Source of the DNA: Naumannella halotolerans
GTDB taxonomy: Bacteria > Actinomycetota > Actinomycetes > Propionibacteriales > Propionibacteriaceae
Assembly: GCF_004364645.1 (NCBI RefSeq)
Contig: NZ_SOAW01000001.1
Span: forward strand, 434,001-498,000
Length of the DNA stretch: 64,000 nt
Reading direction: 5' to 3'
Within the stretch, counting starts at the first letter, position 1. Each line of letters starts with the position of its first letter. Below are positions 1-8,168 of the stretch, piece after piece. The notes beneath the pieces were generated by a model that saw nothing but the letters and a program-made list of their open reading frames with translations, did not search any database and was not told the origin of the DNA. The translations under genes and the position numbers were made by a program.

Positions 1-545
1 GCGTCGCTGAACCGGCACCGGCCCGCTGGCCGGTCCTGACCTTCGTGCTGGGACTGGTGGCGACGCTGGTGGCGGCCGACCAGTTGCTCAAGGAGTGGGC
101 GCTGGCGAATCTGCAGCTGAACCAACCCCAGCCCTTCATCGGCGAACTGCTGCAACTGCGGCTGATCTTCAACTCCGGTGCCGCCTTCGGGATGGGCGCC
201 GGTCTGACCTGGATCTTCTCCCTGCTGGCGATCCTGGCCAGTGTGGTGATCGTGGTGATCATCCTGCCCCGGCTGCGTCATCTCGGCTGGGCGGTGGCGA
301 TCGGCCTGATCCTCAGCGGCATCCTGGGCAATCTGACCGACCGGTTGCTGCGCCCGCCGGGCCCGCTGCTGGGTGAGGTGATCGACTACCTGCAGCTGCC
401 CAACTGGCCGATCTTCAACCTGGCCGACATGTGCCTCAGTTTCGGTGCGGTGACCGTGATCGCCCTCTCCTTCTTCGCCAGCCGTGGCCTGGACGGCAAA
501 CCCGTGCCGCAGGAGCCCGGCAAACAGCCGGAAGCCGTGTCGTGA
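1..545 (+). CDS. lspA: Lipoprotein signal peptidase (signal peptidase II), 5' end outside the window
   Basis: Inner-membrane aspartyl protease that removes the signal peptide of prolipoproteins after diacylglyceryl modification. The frame is open to the left edge from base 3, and 180 codons are visible. The first membrane helix already begins before the first in-frame GTG at 45, so the true start lies outside. Four hydrophobic segments can be seen. The two catalytic aspartates sit in the family motifs GNLTDR (visible residue ~113) and FNLADMC (~142), and the N-terminal conserved NSGAAFG is present. The stop overlaps the GTG of the downstream pseudouridine synthase (GTGA), so the two genes are translationally coupled. 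An lspA-rluA pair is common in actinobacteria. Identification is secure; only the N-terminus is missing. Confidence 0.95.
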   Translation, partial: VAEPAPARWPVLTFVLGLVATLVAADQLLKEWALANLQLNQPQPFIGELLQLRLIFNSGAAFGMGAGLTWIFSLLAILASVVIVVIILPRLRHLGWAVAIGLILSGILGNLTDRLLRPPGPLLGEVIDYLQLPNWPIFNLADMCLSFGAVTVIALSFFASRGLDGKPVPQEPGKQPEAVS

Positions 546-1468
546 GCGGTCGACTGCTGCTCGTACCCGACGGTCTGGCGGGGGAGCGGATCGACATCGC
601 AGCCGCCAGGATGCTCGGTCTGTCCCGGAGCCGGATCGCCGGTCTGATCGATCACGGACTGGTCAGCCTGGACGGCCGGACGGTGACCAAGGCCTCCCAG
701 CCGGTCGGGCCGGGGGCCGTGCTCGAGGTCGACCTGGATGAGCGGCCCAGTGGCGTGCAGGTGGTACCGCGGGAGGTCGAGGGGATCGGCATCGTCCACG
801 ACGATGCCGACCTGGTGGTGGTGGACAAACCCGCCGGTGTCGCCGCACACCCATCGCTGGGCTGGGAGGGGCCGTCGGTGGTCGAGCACCTGGCAGCGGC
901 CGGGTTCGGCATCTCCACCTCCGGCGCGGCCGAGCGGCAAGGCATCGTCCAGCGCCTCGATGTCGGCACCTCGGGGCTGATGGTGGTCGCCAAGAGTGAA
1001 CACGCCTACTCGGTGCTGAAACAGGCCTTCCGGGACCGGGAGGTCGACAAGACCTACCTGGCTGTTGCCCAGGGTCATCTCGAATCCGCGGCCGGGACGA
1101 TCGATGCGCCGATCGGCCGGCACCCCAGTGGTGAGTGGAAGATGGCGATCATCGACGGTGGCCGTGGCTCGGTGACCCATTACGAGACCCTCGAGGTGTT
1201 CCGCGGGGCGACGATGCTGCAGCTGGGACTGGAGACCGGTCGTACCCACCAGATCCGGGTGCACCTGTCGGCCATCCGGCATCCATTGGTCGGCGATCTG
1301 ACCTACGGCGCCGATCCGGTGCAGGCCGACAGGCTCGGTCTGCAGCGCCAGTGGCTGCACGCGACCCGGCTGAGTTTCCGGCATCCGGGCACCGGTGAGC
1401 AGGTCACCTACGATTCCGAACCGCCGACCGATCTGACGACAGCTGTGGATCTGTTGCGCGACCGGTGA
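542..1468 (+). CDS. RluA-family 23S/tRNA pseudouridine synthase
   Basis: Isomerises specific uridines in rRNA (or tRNA) to pseudouridine. The product has 308 residues, normal for RluC/RluD-type enzymes. An S4 RNA-binding domain lies at about residues 12-60 and the catalytic domain follows. The catalytic aspartate (~140) is in the segment QRLDVGTSGLMVVAK. The usual form is HRLD, so His is replaced by Gln just before the conserved RLD. The C-terminal GRTHQIRVHL and HPLVGDLTYG motifs are intact. The start is GTG at 542, chosen because it overlaps the lspA stop by 4 bases and leaves the normal N-terminal length; the frame is open further upstream but that part would lie inside lspA. The exact target uridine cannot be told from sequence, so no symbol is given. 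Confidence 0.9.
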   Translation: MSGRLLLVPDGLAGERIDIAAARMLGLSRSRIAGLIDHGLVSLDGRTVTKASQPVGPGAVLEVDLDERPSGVQVVPREVEGIGIVHDDADLVVVDKPAGVAAHPSLGWEGPSVVEHLAAAGFGISTSGAAERQGIVQRLDVGTSGLMVVAKSEHAYSVLKQAFRDREVDKTYLAVAQGHLESAAGTIDAPIGRHPSGEWKMAIIDGGRGSVTHYETLEVFRGATMLQLGLETGRTHQIRVHLSAIRHPLVGDLTYGADPVQADRLGLQRQWLHATRLSFRHPGTGEQVTYDSEPPTDLTTAVDLLRDR

Positions 1469-1498
1469 GTACCGGTACGCCGAGCCGCCGGAGTTCGC

Positions 1499-1504
1499 TA
1501 GTGT
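1499..1504 (+). promoter_or_regulatory. -10 element (TAGTGT) of a probable leaderless pyk promoter
   Basis: TAGTGT ends 6 nt before the GTG start of pyk, so transcription would begin at or next to the start codon. No Shine-Dalgarno sequence precedes the GTG. No convincing -35 is seen. The same geometry recurs at many genes in this window. Confidence 0.5.
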
Positions 1505-1510
1505 CGAGAT

Positions 1511-2941
1511 GTGCGTAGAGCGAAAATTGTCTGCACGCTCGGACCGGCCAGCTCCAGTCCTGAGCGACTCGAAGAACTCATCCGGGCCGGGATGGACGTG
1601 GCCCGGTTCAACATGTCCCACGGCGACTACGGGGACCACGAGAAGGCGCTGAGCGCGGTACGGCAGGCTGCCGAGAATGCAGGCCGGCCGATCGGCACCT
1701 TCGCCGATCTGCAGGGGCCGAAGATCCGCCTCGGCCGGTTCACCGAGGGCAAGGTCGACCTGGCCTACGGTCAGACCTTCACCATCACCACCGATCAGGT
1801 CGCCGGTGACGCGACCCGCGCCTCGACCACCTACGAGGGTCTTCCCGGTGATGTCCGACCGGGCGATGCGGTGCTGATCGACGACGGCCGGGTAGCACTG
1901 GAGTGCATCGAGGTGAACGGCAATGACGTGGTCTGCCGGGTCACCGTGGGTGGGCCCATCTCGAACAACAAGGGCATCAACCTGCCCGGGGTTGCCGTCG
2001 CCGTGCCCGCCATGAGCGAGAAGGACATCGCCGACCTGCGGTGGGCACTGAAGATGGGCTTCGACATGGTGGCCCTGTCCTTCGTCCGTAGCGCTGCCGA
2101 TGCCGACCTGGTGCACCAGGTGATGGAGGAGGAGGGGCGGACCGTCCCCATCATCGCCAAGATCGAGAAGCCGCAGGCGGTGGAGAACATGCGGGAGGTG
2201 ATCGACGCCTTCGACGCGATCATGGTCGCCCGTGGCGATCTGGGCGTGGAACTGCCGCTGGAACAGGTGCCGTTGGCGCAGAAGCGGATCATCGAGCTGT
2301 CCCGCCGCCGGGTGAAGCCGGTGATCGTGGCCACCCAGATGCTGGAATCGATGATCAACAACCCGCGACCGACCCGCGCCGAGGCCTCCGATGTGGCCAA
2401 TGCGGTGCTGGACGGTGCAGATGCGGTGATGCTCTCGGGGGAGACCAGTGTCGGGCAGTACCCGGTGACCGCCGTCGCCACCATGGCGAAGATCATCTCC
2501 GGGGTGGAGACCAGTGGCTTCGACGAGATCGCGAAGATCGACTGGGATCCGCACACCACCGGCGGCGTGATCGCCAAGGTCTCGGTGGAGGTGGCCGAGC
2601 GGCTCGGTGCCCGCTATGTGGTCACCTTCTCCAAGTCCGGGGACACCGCCCGTCGGGTCGCCCGGTTGCGGGCCAGGATCCCGTACCTGGCGGTGACCCC
2701 GCTGGAACGCACCCGACAGGAACTGTCCATGGTCTGGGGTTCGGAGACCTTCCTCACCGAGGAGGTCTACAACTTCGACGACCTGGTCGCCCAGGTGGAC
2801 GAGCTGCTGGTCGGCAACGGGCTGGGTGAGCCCGGTGAGCTGGTGGTCGTGGTGGCCGGTACGCCGGTCGGGGTGCCCGGCAACACCAACGCCCTGCGGG
2901 TGCACGTGATCCGTGATCCCGAGGCCGCCGGAACGCGCTGA
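1511..2941 (+). CDS. pyk: Pyruvate kinase
   Basis: Cytosolic glycolytic enzyme that makes pyruvate and ATP from phosphoenolpyruvate and ADP. Its 476 residues match bacterial type I/II pyruvate kinases. Visible landmarks are the N-terminal KIVCTLGPAS, the substrate loop RFNMSHG, the catalytic Lys region IIAKIEKPQAVENM, the metal-binding MVARGDLGVELP, and the K+/substrate segment with MLESM..PTRAEASDVANAV. The B domain (~residues 70-170) and the C-terminal regulatory domain are present, so it is full length. The start is GTG at 1511, which begins directly at MRRAKIVCTLGP as in the family. It is monocistronic: a strong hairpin follows at 2958-2990. The gene probably gives a leaderless transcript. 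Confidence 0.97.
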   Translation: MRRAKIVCTLGPASSSPERLEELIRAGMDVARFNMSHGDYGDHEKALSAVRQAAENAGRPIGTFADLQGPKIRLGRFTEGKVDLAYGQTFTITTDQVAGDATRASTTYEGLPGDVRPGDAVLIDDGRVALECIEVNGNDVVCRVTVGGPISNNKGINLPGVAVAVPAMSEKDIADLRWALKMGFDMVALSFVRSAADADLVHQVMEEEGRTVPIIAKIEKPQAVENMREVIDAFDAIMVARGDLGVELPLEQVPLAQKRIIELSRRRVKPVIVATQMLESMINNPRPTRAEASDVANAVLDGADAVMLSGETSVGQYPVTAVATMAKIISGVETSGFDEIAKIDWDPHTTGGVIAKVSVEVAERLGARYVVTFSKSGDTARRVARLRARIPYLAVTPLERTRQELSMVWGSETFLTEEVYNFDDLVAQVDELLVGNGLGEPGELVVVVAGTPVGVPGNTNALRVHVIRDPEAAGTR

Positions 2942-2957
2942 GCTGCTGGTTGATCGA

Positions 2958-2990
2958 CAACGGCCCCGGATCGACGATCCGGGGCCGTTG
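2958..2990. terminator. Perfect 15-bp hairpin between pyk and tRNA-Leu
   Basis: Two 15-base arms (CAACGGCCCCGGATC and its exact complement) flank a 3-base loop (GAC). It lies between convergent pyk (+) and tRNA-Leu (-), so it can serve both. No U tract follows, as is common in high-GC actinobacteria. Confidence 0.75.
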
Positions 2991-2994
2991 TGCG

Positions 2995-3080
2995 TGGTGC
3001 CGGGAAGGGGAGTCGAACCCCTATGGCCTTTCGGCCAGACGGGTTTGAGCCGTCCGCGTATACCATTCCGCCACCCCGGC
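2995..3080 (-). tRNA. tRNA-Leu (anticodon CAA), CCA encoded
   Basis: On the minus strand a class II (long variable arm) tRNA folds cleanly. The acceptor stem is GCCGGGG with TCCCGGC (one G-U), the discriminator base is A and the gene encodes CCA. The anticodon stem GACGG/CCGTC carries loop CTCAAAC, giving anticodon CAA, which reads UUG. A variable-arm hairpin TGGCC-GAAA-GGCCA and T-loop GTTCGACTC are visible. The total is 86 nt including CCA. A -10-like TAGACT lies about 15 nt upstream on the same strand. Confidence 0.95.
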
Positions 3081-3095
3081 AGGGCGAGCGCCGAC

Positions 3096-3101
3096 AGTCT
3101 A
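3096..3101 (-). promoter_or_regulatory. -10 element (TAGACT) for tRNA-Leu
   Basis: Read on the minus strand, TAGACT lies about 15 nt before the mature 5' end of the tRNA, leaving a short 5' leader for RNase P. No good -35 hexamer is seen at 16-18 nt. Confidence 0.5.
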
Positions 3102-3195
3102 GCCACAAGCCCGCTCCGATGCGATTCGAGCATCGGGGACTGACCGACCGGCCGGGTGCGGTCTTGCCGACACGGGCAGAAGATGGACGACAGGT

Positions 3196-3224
3196 TTGCC
3201 GAGGCTTGACTCGGAGGCCAGAAT
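3196..3224 (+). promoter_or_regulatory. Leaderless promoter of pdtaR
   Basis: The -35 is TTGCCG (3196-3201), then 17 nt, then -10 CAGAAT (3219-3224). It ends 6 nt before the GTG start, predicting a leaderless mRNA. A GGAGG-like tract (3213-3217) lies too far upstream (about 13 nt) to be an ideal ribosome binding site. Confidence 0.5.
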
Positions 3225-3230
3225 GCAGGT

Positions 3231-3914
3231 GTGAGTAATCAAGATGAGCGCGCCGCCGTCGAGGACGATCGCGCTGCGGACGAGTCCGCGACCGAGCAGA
3301 GCAGTCCCGCCAGGCGAGTGCTGGTCGCCGAGGACGAGGCGCTGATCCGGCTCGACCTGACCGAACTGCTCACCGATCAGGGTTACGAGGTGGTCGGCGA
3401 GGCGGCCGACGGTGAGGAAGCCCTCAAGCTGGCCCGCGAGCTGACCCCCGATCTGGTCGTGATGGACGTGAAGATGCCGCGCCGCGACGGCCTCAGCGCT
3501 GCCCGCGAGATCGCCCAGGACCGGATCGCGCCGGTGGTGATGTTGACCGCGTTCAGCCAGCGGGAGCTGATCGAGGAGGCCCGCGAGGCAGGTGCCATGG
3601 CCTATGTGGTGAAGCCCTTCGATGCCTCCGATGTGGTGCCGGCGATCGAGATCGCCGTCGCCCGCTATGCCGAGATCCGCGCAGTCGAGGCCGAGGTCGA
3701 GGACCTGGCCGACCGGCTGGCCGCACGGAAGGCCGTGGACCAGGCCAAGGCGCTGCTGCAGAAGGGCTTCAAGATGACCGAGCCCGAGGCCTTCCGCTGG
3801 ATCCAGAAGACCGCCATGGACCTGCGCAAGCCGATGCGGGAGGTCGCCGAAGGCGTGATCGACCAGGCCAAGCGCAACGACGGCAAGGGTCTCCCCAAGC
3901 GCAACCGCGCCTGA
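3231..3914 (+). CDS. pdtaR: PdtaR-type response regulator with ANTAR RNA-binding output domain
   Basis: Two-component response regulator whose output domain (ANTAR) binds hairpins in mRNA and prevents termination. The product has 227 residues. The receiver domain (~residues 29-145) has the acidic pair ED at 34-35, phospho-acceptor D79 in DLVVMDVKMP, and the conserved Lys in VVKPFD. A coiled linker (EVEDLADRLAARKAVDQAK) leads into the ANTAR domain (~155-215) with LLQKGFKMTEPEAFRWIQ. This matches M. tuberculosis Rv1626 (PdtaR), which in that organism is phosphorylated by PdtaS encoded elsewhere; no histidine kinase lies here. The first ~28 residues are acidic and poorly conserved. It stands alone between tRNA-Leu and polA, as it does near polA in mycobacteria. 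Confidence 0.9.
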   Translation: MSNQDERAAVEDDRAADESATEQSSPARRVLVAEDEALIRLDLTELLTDQGYEVVGEAADGEEALKLARELTPDLVVMDVKMPRRDGLSAAREIAQDRIAPVVMLTAFSQRELIEEAREAGAMAYVVKPFDASDVVPAIEIAVARYAEIRAVEAEVEDLADRLAARKAVDQAKALLQKGFKMTEPEAFRWIQKTAMDLRKPMREVAEGVIDQAKRNDGKGLPKRNRA

Positions 3915-4157
3915 CCGGTCCCGGTCACCTCGTCGGCCGGCTGTGCGGCTCTCGGCACCGGCTCGGCGCGGGCATTTTGGGTAGTCATTCGGACATCGCT
4001 GCCGTATACGGCAGCAGTGGCCGAAAAGCGACCACAAATGCCGAGATCGGCCGAGCTCAGGTTGAATCAACGGCAGACGGAGGTCGGCGGGGATGAGTCC
4101 TCTCCTCGTCGGTTCCGGGGGTGCGTCGGCCGACGGGTCTTTGTCGGCCGGGATCGG

Positions 4158-4163
4158 TAGGCT
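4158..4163 (+). promoter_or_regulatory. -10 element (TAGGCT) of leaderless polA promoter
   Basis: TAGGCT is followed by 6 nt and the GTG start. The same hexamer precedes uvrB. No -35 consensus is obvious. The 255-base spacer 3915-4169 holds no other feature I can support apart from a short GTATACGGCAG tract near 4003-4014. Confidence 0.5.
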
Positions 4164-4169
4164 CGGACG

Positions 4170-6890
4170 GTGACTTCCACTGAATCGACCGTCCCGGCGA
4201 AGCGTCCCCGGCTGCTGTTGATCGACGGGCATTCGGTCGCCTACCGGGCCTTCTTCGCCCTGCCGGTGGAGAACTTCGCGACCCACACCGGCCAGCACAC
4301 CAATGCCGTCTTCGGGTTCACCTCGATGCTGATCAATGTGCTCCGCGACGAGCAGCCGACCCATGTCGCGGTCGCCTTCGACGTTTCCCGGCAGACCTTC
4401 CGCTCCGAGCTGTACCCCGAGTACAAGGCGAACCGCTCGACCTCTCCGGACGAGTTCAAGGGGCAGGTGCAACTGATCAAGGAGGTGCTGGACGCGCTGC
4501 GGATCCCGCATCTGGAGCTCGAGGGGTACGAGGCCGACGACATCATCGCCACCCTGGCCACGAACGCCGCCGCCGACGGCGCCGAGGTGTTGATCGCCAG
4601 CGGTGACCGGGATGCGATGCAACTGGTGACCGATCAGGTCACCGTGCTCTACCCGCGCAAGGGTGTCTCCGACCTGGCCCGGATGACGCCCCAGGCGGTC
4701 ACCGAGAAGTACCTCGTCGCACCCGAGCGCTATCCCGACCTGGCCGCCCTGGTCGGTGAGTCCAGCGACAACCTGCCCGGGGTGCCGAAGGTCGGGCCGA
4801 AGACCGCGGCCAAGTGGCTGGGCGAGTACGGCGATCTGGACACGGTCCTGGCCCATGCCGAGCAGATCAAAGGGGTCGCCGGACAGAACCTGCGCGACAT
4901 GATCGACAGCGTCCGGTTGAACCGGCAGCTCAACGCCGCCGTCCGCGACCTGCAGCTCCCGGTCGGCCTGAGCGACCTGCAGCGTCACGACTGGGACCGG
5001 GAGGCCACCCACACCTTGTTCGACGCGCTCGAGTTCCGGGTGCTCCGGGATCGGTTGCTGGAGTCACTGCCGAACGAGGAGGCCGAACCCGAGGGTGGAT
5101 TCGAGCTCACCGGGGCCAAACTCGCCGAGGGTGAGCTGGCCGACTGGCTGGCCGCCCACGCCACCACCGATCGGGCCGGGATCGAGTTCGTCGGCACCTG
5201 GGGTGGTGGCACCGGAGACCTGCAGGTGGTGGCCCTGGCCTCCGCCGATGGTGCCGGAGCCTGGGTCGACGTCACCGAGCTCAGCCCGGCCGACGACCGG
5301 GTGCTGGCCGATTGGCTCGCCGACGAATCCCGGGCCAAGGCGATGCATGGCGCGAAGGGCCCGCTGCTGGCGGTCTGGGCCCGCGGGTGGGATGTCCGGG
5401 GCATCGCCTCCGACACCCAGCTCGCGGCGTACCTGCTCAAACCCGACCAGCGGACCTTCGACCTGGCCGACCTGGTGGTCCGGCATCTGAAGCGCGAGCT
5501 GGCCGTGGACACCCCGACGATCGTCGCCGAATCCGATCAGGACACGTTGTTCGCCGAGGAGGAGACCTCGGCGAGTGACGCGGCGGCCGAGGCGGCGATG
5601 ATTCGGGCTCGGGCGATCATCGACCTCTCCCTGGCCCTCGACGCCGAGCTCGAGGCACGCAACAACCTGCACCTGCTGACCGATGTGGAACTTCCCCTCG
5701 AGCGCACCCTGGCGGTGATGGAACAGGCCGGTATTGCGGTCGACACCGGCTACCTGGAGGGCCTGGAGTCGGAGTTCGACACCGCGGTCCGCGAGGCCGC
5801 ACAGCGGGCCTACGACGTGCTCGGCAAGGAGGTGAACCTGGGATCGCCGAAACAGCTGCAGGTGGTGCTCTTCGACGAGTTGCAGATGCCGAAGACCAAA
5901 CGGACCCGGACCGGTTGGACCACCGATGCCGATGCTCTGCAGCAGCTGTACGCCAAGACCGAGCACCCGTTCCTGGCCCACCTGCTGGCCCATCGCGACC
6001 AGATCCGGTTGCGGCAGACGGTCGAGGGACTGCTGAAGTCGGTCGCTGACGACGGCCGGATCCACACCACGTACCTGCAGACGATCGCTGCCACCGGCCG
6101 GCTGTCCAGCACCGATCCCAATCTGCAGAACATCCCGATCCGGACCGAGGACGGCCGCCGGATCCGGAAGGCCTTCGTCGTCGGCGAGGGGTACGAGACC
6201 CTGCTGACCGCCGACTACAGCCAGATCGAGATGCGGATCATGGCCGATGCCTCCGGGGACGCCGATCTGATCCAGGCCTTCCGTTCCGGGGAGGACTTCC
6301 ACACCGTCACCGCGGCGAAGGTCTTCGACATCGCTCCGGAGCAGGTGGGCACCGCCGAACGCGCGAAGATCAAGGCGATGAACTACGGCCTGGCCTACGG
6401 TCTGAGCGCCTACGGCCTGAGCCAGCAGTTGAAGATCGACACGTCGGAGGCGAAGGCCCTGATGGAGGAGTACTTCGAGCGGTTCGGCGGAGTCCGCGAC
6501 TACCTGCAGTCGCTGGTCGCCGGTGCCCGACGGACCGAATACACCGAGACCTTGTTGGGGCGTCGGCGCTACCTGCCGGATCTGATGAGCTCGAACCGGC
6601 AGCGCCGGGAGATGGCCGAGCGGATGGCGCTGAATGCACCGATCCAGGGGTCGGCGGCCGATATCATCAAGCTGGCCATGCTGGACGTGGAGCGCGCGCT
6701 GACCGAACAGGGTATGCGCAGCCGGATGCTGCTGCAGGTCCACGACGAGTTGGTCTTCGAGGCTGCACCCGGTGAGTCCGACGCCTTGGAGGCACTGGTC
6801 AGGGAGAAGATGGGCAACGCCGTCGATCTGCAGGTGCCGTTGGACGTGTCGGTCGGTCGGGGCAGATCCTGGCATGACGCTGCCCACTAG
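4170..6890 (+). CDS. polA: DNA polymerase I
   Basis: Fills gaps in excision repair and replaces Okazaki RNA primers. Its 906 residues match the actinobacterial norm. The N-terminal 5'-3' exonuclease/flap domain spans ~1-300 (LLLIDGHSVAYRAFFAL; EGYEADDIIATLA; SSDNLPGVPKVGPKTA). The middle 3'-5' exonuclease-like domain (~310-500) lacks the metal-binding acidic motifs, so proofreading is probably absent, as known for mycobacterial Pol I. The polymerase domain (~510-906) has motif A LLTADYSQIEMRIMA (~680), motif B RAKIKAMNYGLAYG (~730) and motif C QVHDELVFEA (~856). The start is GTG at 4170, directly behind a leaderless -10. It lies within 26.5 kb of uvrB, uvrA and uvrC, its partners in nucleotide excision repair. 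Confidence 0.97.
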   Translation: MTSTESTVPAKRPRLLLIDGHSVAYRAFFALPVENFATHTGQHTNAVFGFTSMLINVLRDEQPTHVAVAFDVSRQTFRSELYPEYKANRSTSPDEFKGQVQLIKEVLDALRIPHLELEGYEADDIIATLATNAAADGAEVLIASGDRDAMQLVTDQVTVLYPRKGVSDLARMTPQAVTEKYLVAPERYPDLAALVGESSDNLPGVPKVGPKTAAKWLGEYGDLDTVLAHAEQIKGVAGQNLRDMIDSVRLNRQLNAAVRDLQLPVGLSDLQRHDWDREATHTLFDALEFRVLRDRLLESLPNEEAEPEGGFELTGAKLAEGELADWLAAHATTDRAGIEFVGTWGGGTGDLQVVALASADGAGAWVDVTELSPADDRVLADWLADESRAKAMHGAKGPLLAVWARGWDVRGIASDTQLAAYLLKPDQRTFDLADLVVRHLKRELAVDTPTIVAESDQDTLFAEEETSASDAAAEAAMIRARAIIDLSLALDAELEARNNLHLLTDVELPLERTLAVMEQAGIAVDTGYLEGLESEFDTAVREAAQRAYDVLGKEVNLGSPKQLQVVLFDELQMPKTKRTRTGWTTDADALQQLYAKTEHPFLAHLLAHRDQIRLRQTVEGLLKSVADDGRIHTTYLQTIAATGRLSSTDPNLQNIPIRTEDGRRIRKAFVVGEGYETLLTADYSQIEMRIMADASGDADLIQAFRSGEDFHTVTAAKVFDIAPEQVGTAERAKIKAMNYGLAYGLSAYGLSQQLKIDTSEAKALMEEYFERFGGVRDYLQSLVAGARRTEYTETLLGRRRYLPDLMSSNRQRREMAERMALNAPIQGSAADIIKLAMLDVERALTEQGMRSRMLLQVHDELVFEAAPGESDALEALVREKMGNAVDLQVPLDVSVGRGRSWHDAAH

Positions 6891-6899
6891 GAAGGACAC

Positions 6900-8123
6900 A
6901 TGAGCACTCCGCCCGAGGCCGGCACCGCGTCGGCAGACCGCGCACCGGTTCGGTTCGAGATCGGTCGGTACCTCCCCGCCTGCTTCGGCCTGCTCGGGCT
7001 GCTGTTCGGTGTCTGGAGCCTGTGGGACCAGCAACTTCCGCTGATGACCAGGGGCGAGTCGATCGGCCTGATCGCCGCGGTCGGGTCCTTGATCGCGGCC
7101 TGGGTGGTCTACCCGTTCCAGCGGCGCCGGACGAACCGCAGCCAGCTCGACTGGCGCCGGCGGTCCTTCTTCACCCGGCACGGGATCGACACCGTGATGC
7201 TCACCGTCGCCCACGGTGTGATCGCCTTCCTGCTCTGCCTGGGCATATTCGGGCTCTTCCAACTGGGTTTCGTCGACCTCACCCTGGACCCGGTGGCAGG
7301 TGCGCTGCTGATCGCCGTCGCCACCTACGTCGCCGCTTCGATGTCCCACTACTCGGCGAGCATCCCGACCTCGGTGCATTTCACGAATGTGCTGATCACC
7401 CTGCTGGTCTCAGGCTGCATCGGCGCGATGTTGATCGCCAAGGACTCCAGCTGGTGGCAGCGTGACTTCTCCCAGCTCGGCGGTCTGGGCAACCTCGGGG
7501 CATTCACCCTCAACGCCACCTTGGTGCTGTCCGGCCTCGGCGTGATCGTGCTCGGCGACTACGTGGCCAAGGAACTGGTCAACCACCGCACCCAGGTACG
7601 GCCGGGCGGCATCCGGTTGATCCGCTGGCTGCTCGCCGTGGCAGGTGTGCTGATGGTCCTGATCGGCCTCATTCCGGTCAGCCTGTCCCGCCCGATCCAC
7701 GTCTTCTTCGCCATGGCCATGGCGCTCACGCTGATGTTGATGATGGCCCTGACCCCGCTGGTGGTGCTCGGTTTCGACCGCGGGTTCAGCTGGGCATCCG
7801 GTGGCGCGGTGGGCGTCGTGGTTGCCGCGATCTTCCTCAGCCGGGTGGTCGGCTACTTCAGCTGGACCGCGGTGGAGGTGGTTTCGTCGACCGTCATCTT
7901 CGCCTGGGTGACCGTGTTCGTCCGCCGGGTGGCCGATACGGAGGCAGCCTCTGCCACCGAACCCGCGTCGTCGACCGACCCGGATCCCGCCGCGGTACGG
8001 GCTGAGCCCGCCCAGCACGACCGGGCGATCGAGCGTGATACCGGCCGGGCACCGACGGTCGGCGGCCACGAACCGGTGAGCCCCGAGCCCGCCCGGGAGC
8101 ACCGGGTCGGTACCGGCGACTGA
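6900..8123 (+). CDS. Polytopic membrane protein of unknown function
   Basis: I do not recognise this gene. It begins 9 bases after polA stops, with AGGAAGGAC upstream as ribosome binding site, so it is probably cotranscribed with polA. The 407-residue product has about ten hydrophobic helices between residues ~25 and ~340, with a basic loop RRRTNRSQLDWRRR (~75-90) after helix 2. A hydrophilic Ala/Pro/Glu-rich tail of about 65 residues (from ~343) is probably cytoplasmic and disordered. No transport signature, catalytic motif or metal-binding cluster is seen. It could be a transporter-like or DUF-type integral membrane protein; the polA linkage gives no firm clue. It converges on the DHA2 exporter gene. 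Confidence 0.75.
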   Translation: MSTPPEAGTASADRAPVRFEIGRYLPACFGLLGLLFGVWSLWDQQLPLMTRGESIGLIAAVGSLIAAWVVYPFQRRRTNRSQLDWRRRSFFTRHGIDTVMLTVAHGVIAFLLCLGIFGLFQLGFVDLTLDPVAGALLIAVATYVAASMSHYSASIPTSVHFTNVLITLLVSGCIGAMLIAKDSSWWQRDFSQLGGLGNLGAFTLNATLVLSGLGVIVLGDYVAKELVNHRTQVRPGGIRLIRWLLAVAGVLMVLIGLIPVSLSRPIHVFFAMAMALTLMLMMALTPLVVLGFDRGFSWASGGAVGVVVAAIFLSRVVGYFSWTAVEVVSSTVIFAWVTVFVRRVADTEAASATEPASSTDPDPAAVRAEPAQHDRAIERDTGRAPTVGGHEPVSPEPAREHRVGTGD

Positions 8124-8168
8124 GGTCGGTCCGCTTCCGGCGCGTGTGGTGCCTTCCGAGAGCTTCGG

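Noticed and set aside
386-3133. A 915-codon open frame on the minus strand opposite rluA-family gene and pyk, and similar long antisense frames opposite polA, uvrA, uvrB and other genes
   Set aside because: These frames lie opposite genes with clear family motifs, give His/Gly/Arg-rich sequences with no recognisable domain, and are expected in GC-rich DNA where codon bias leaves few stops on the other strand.
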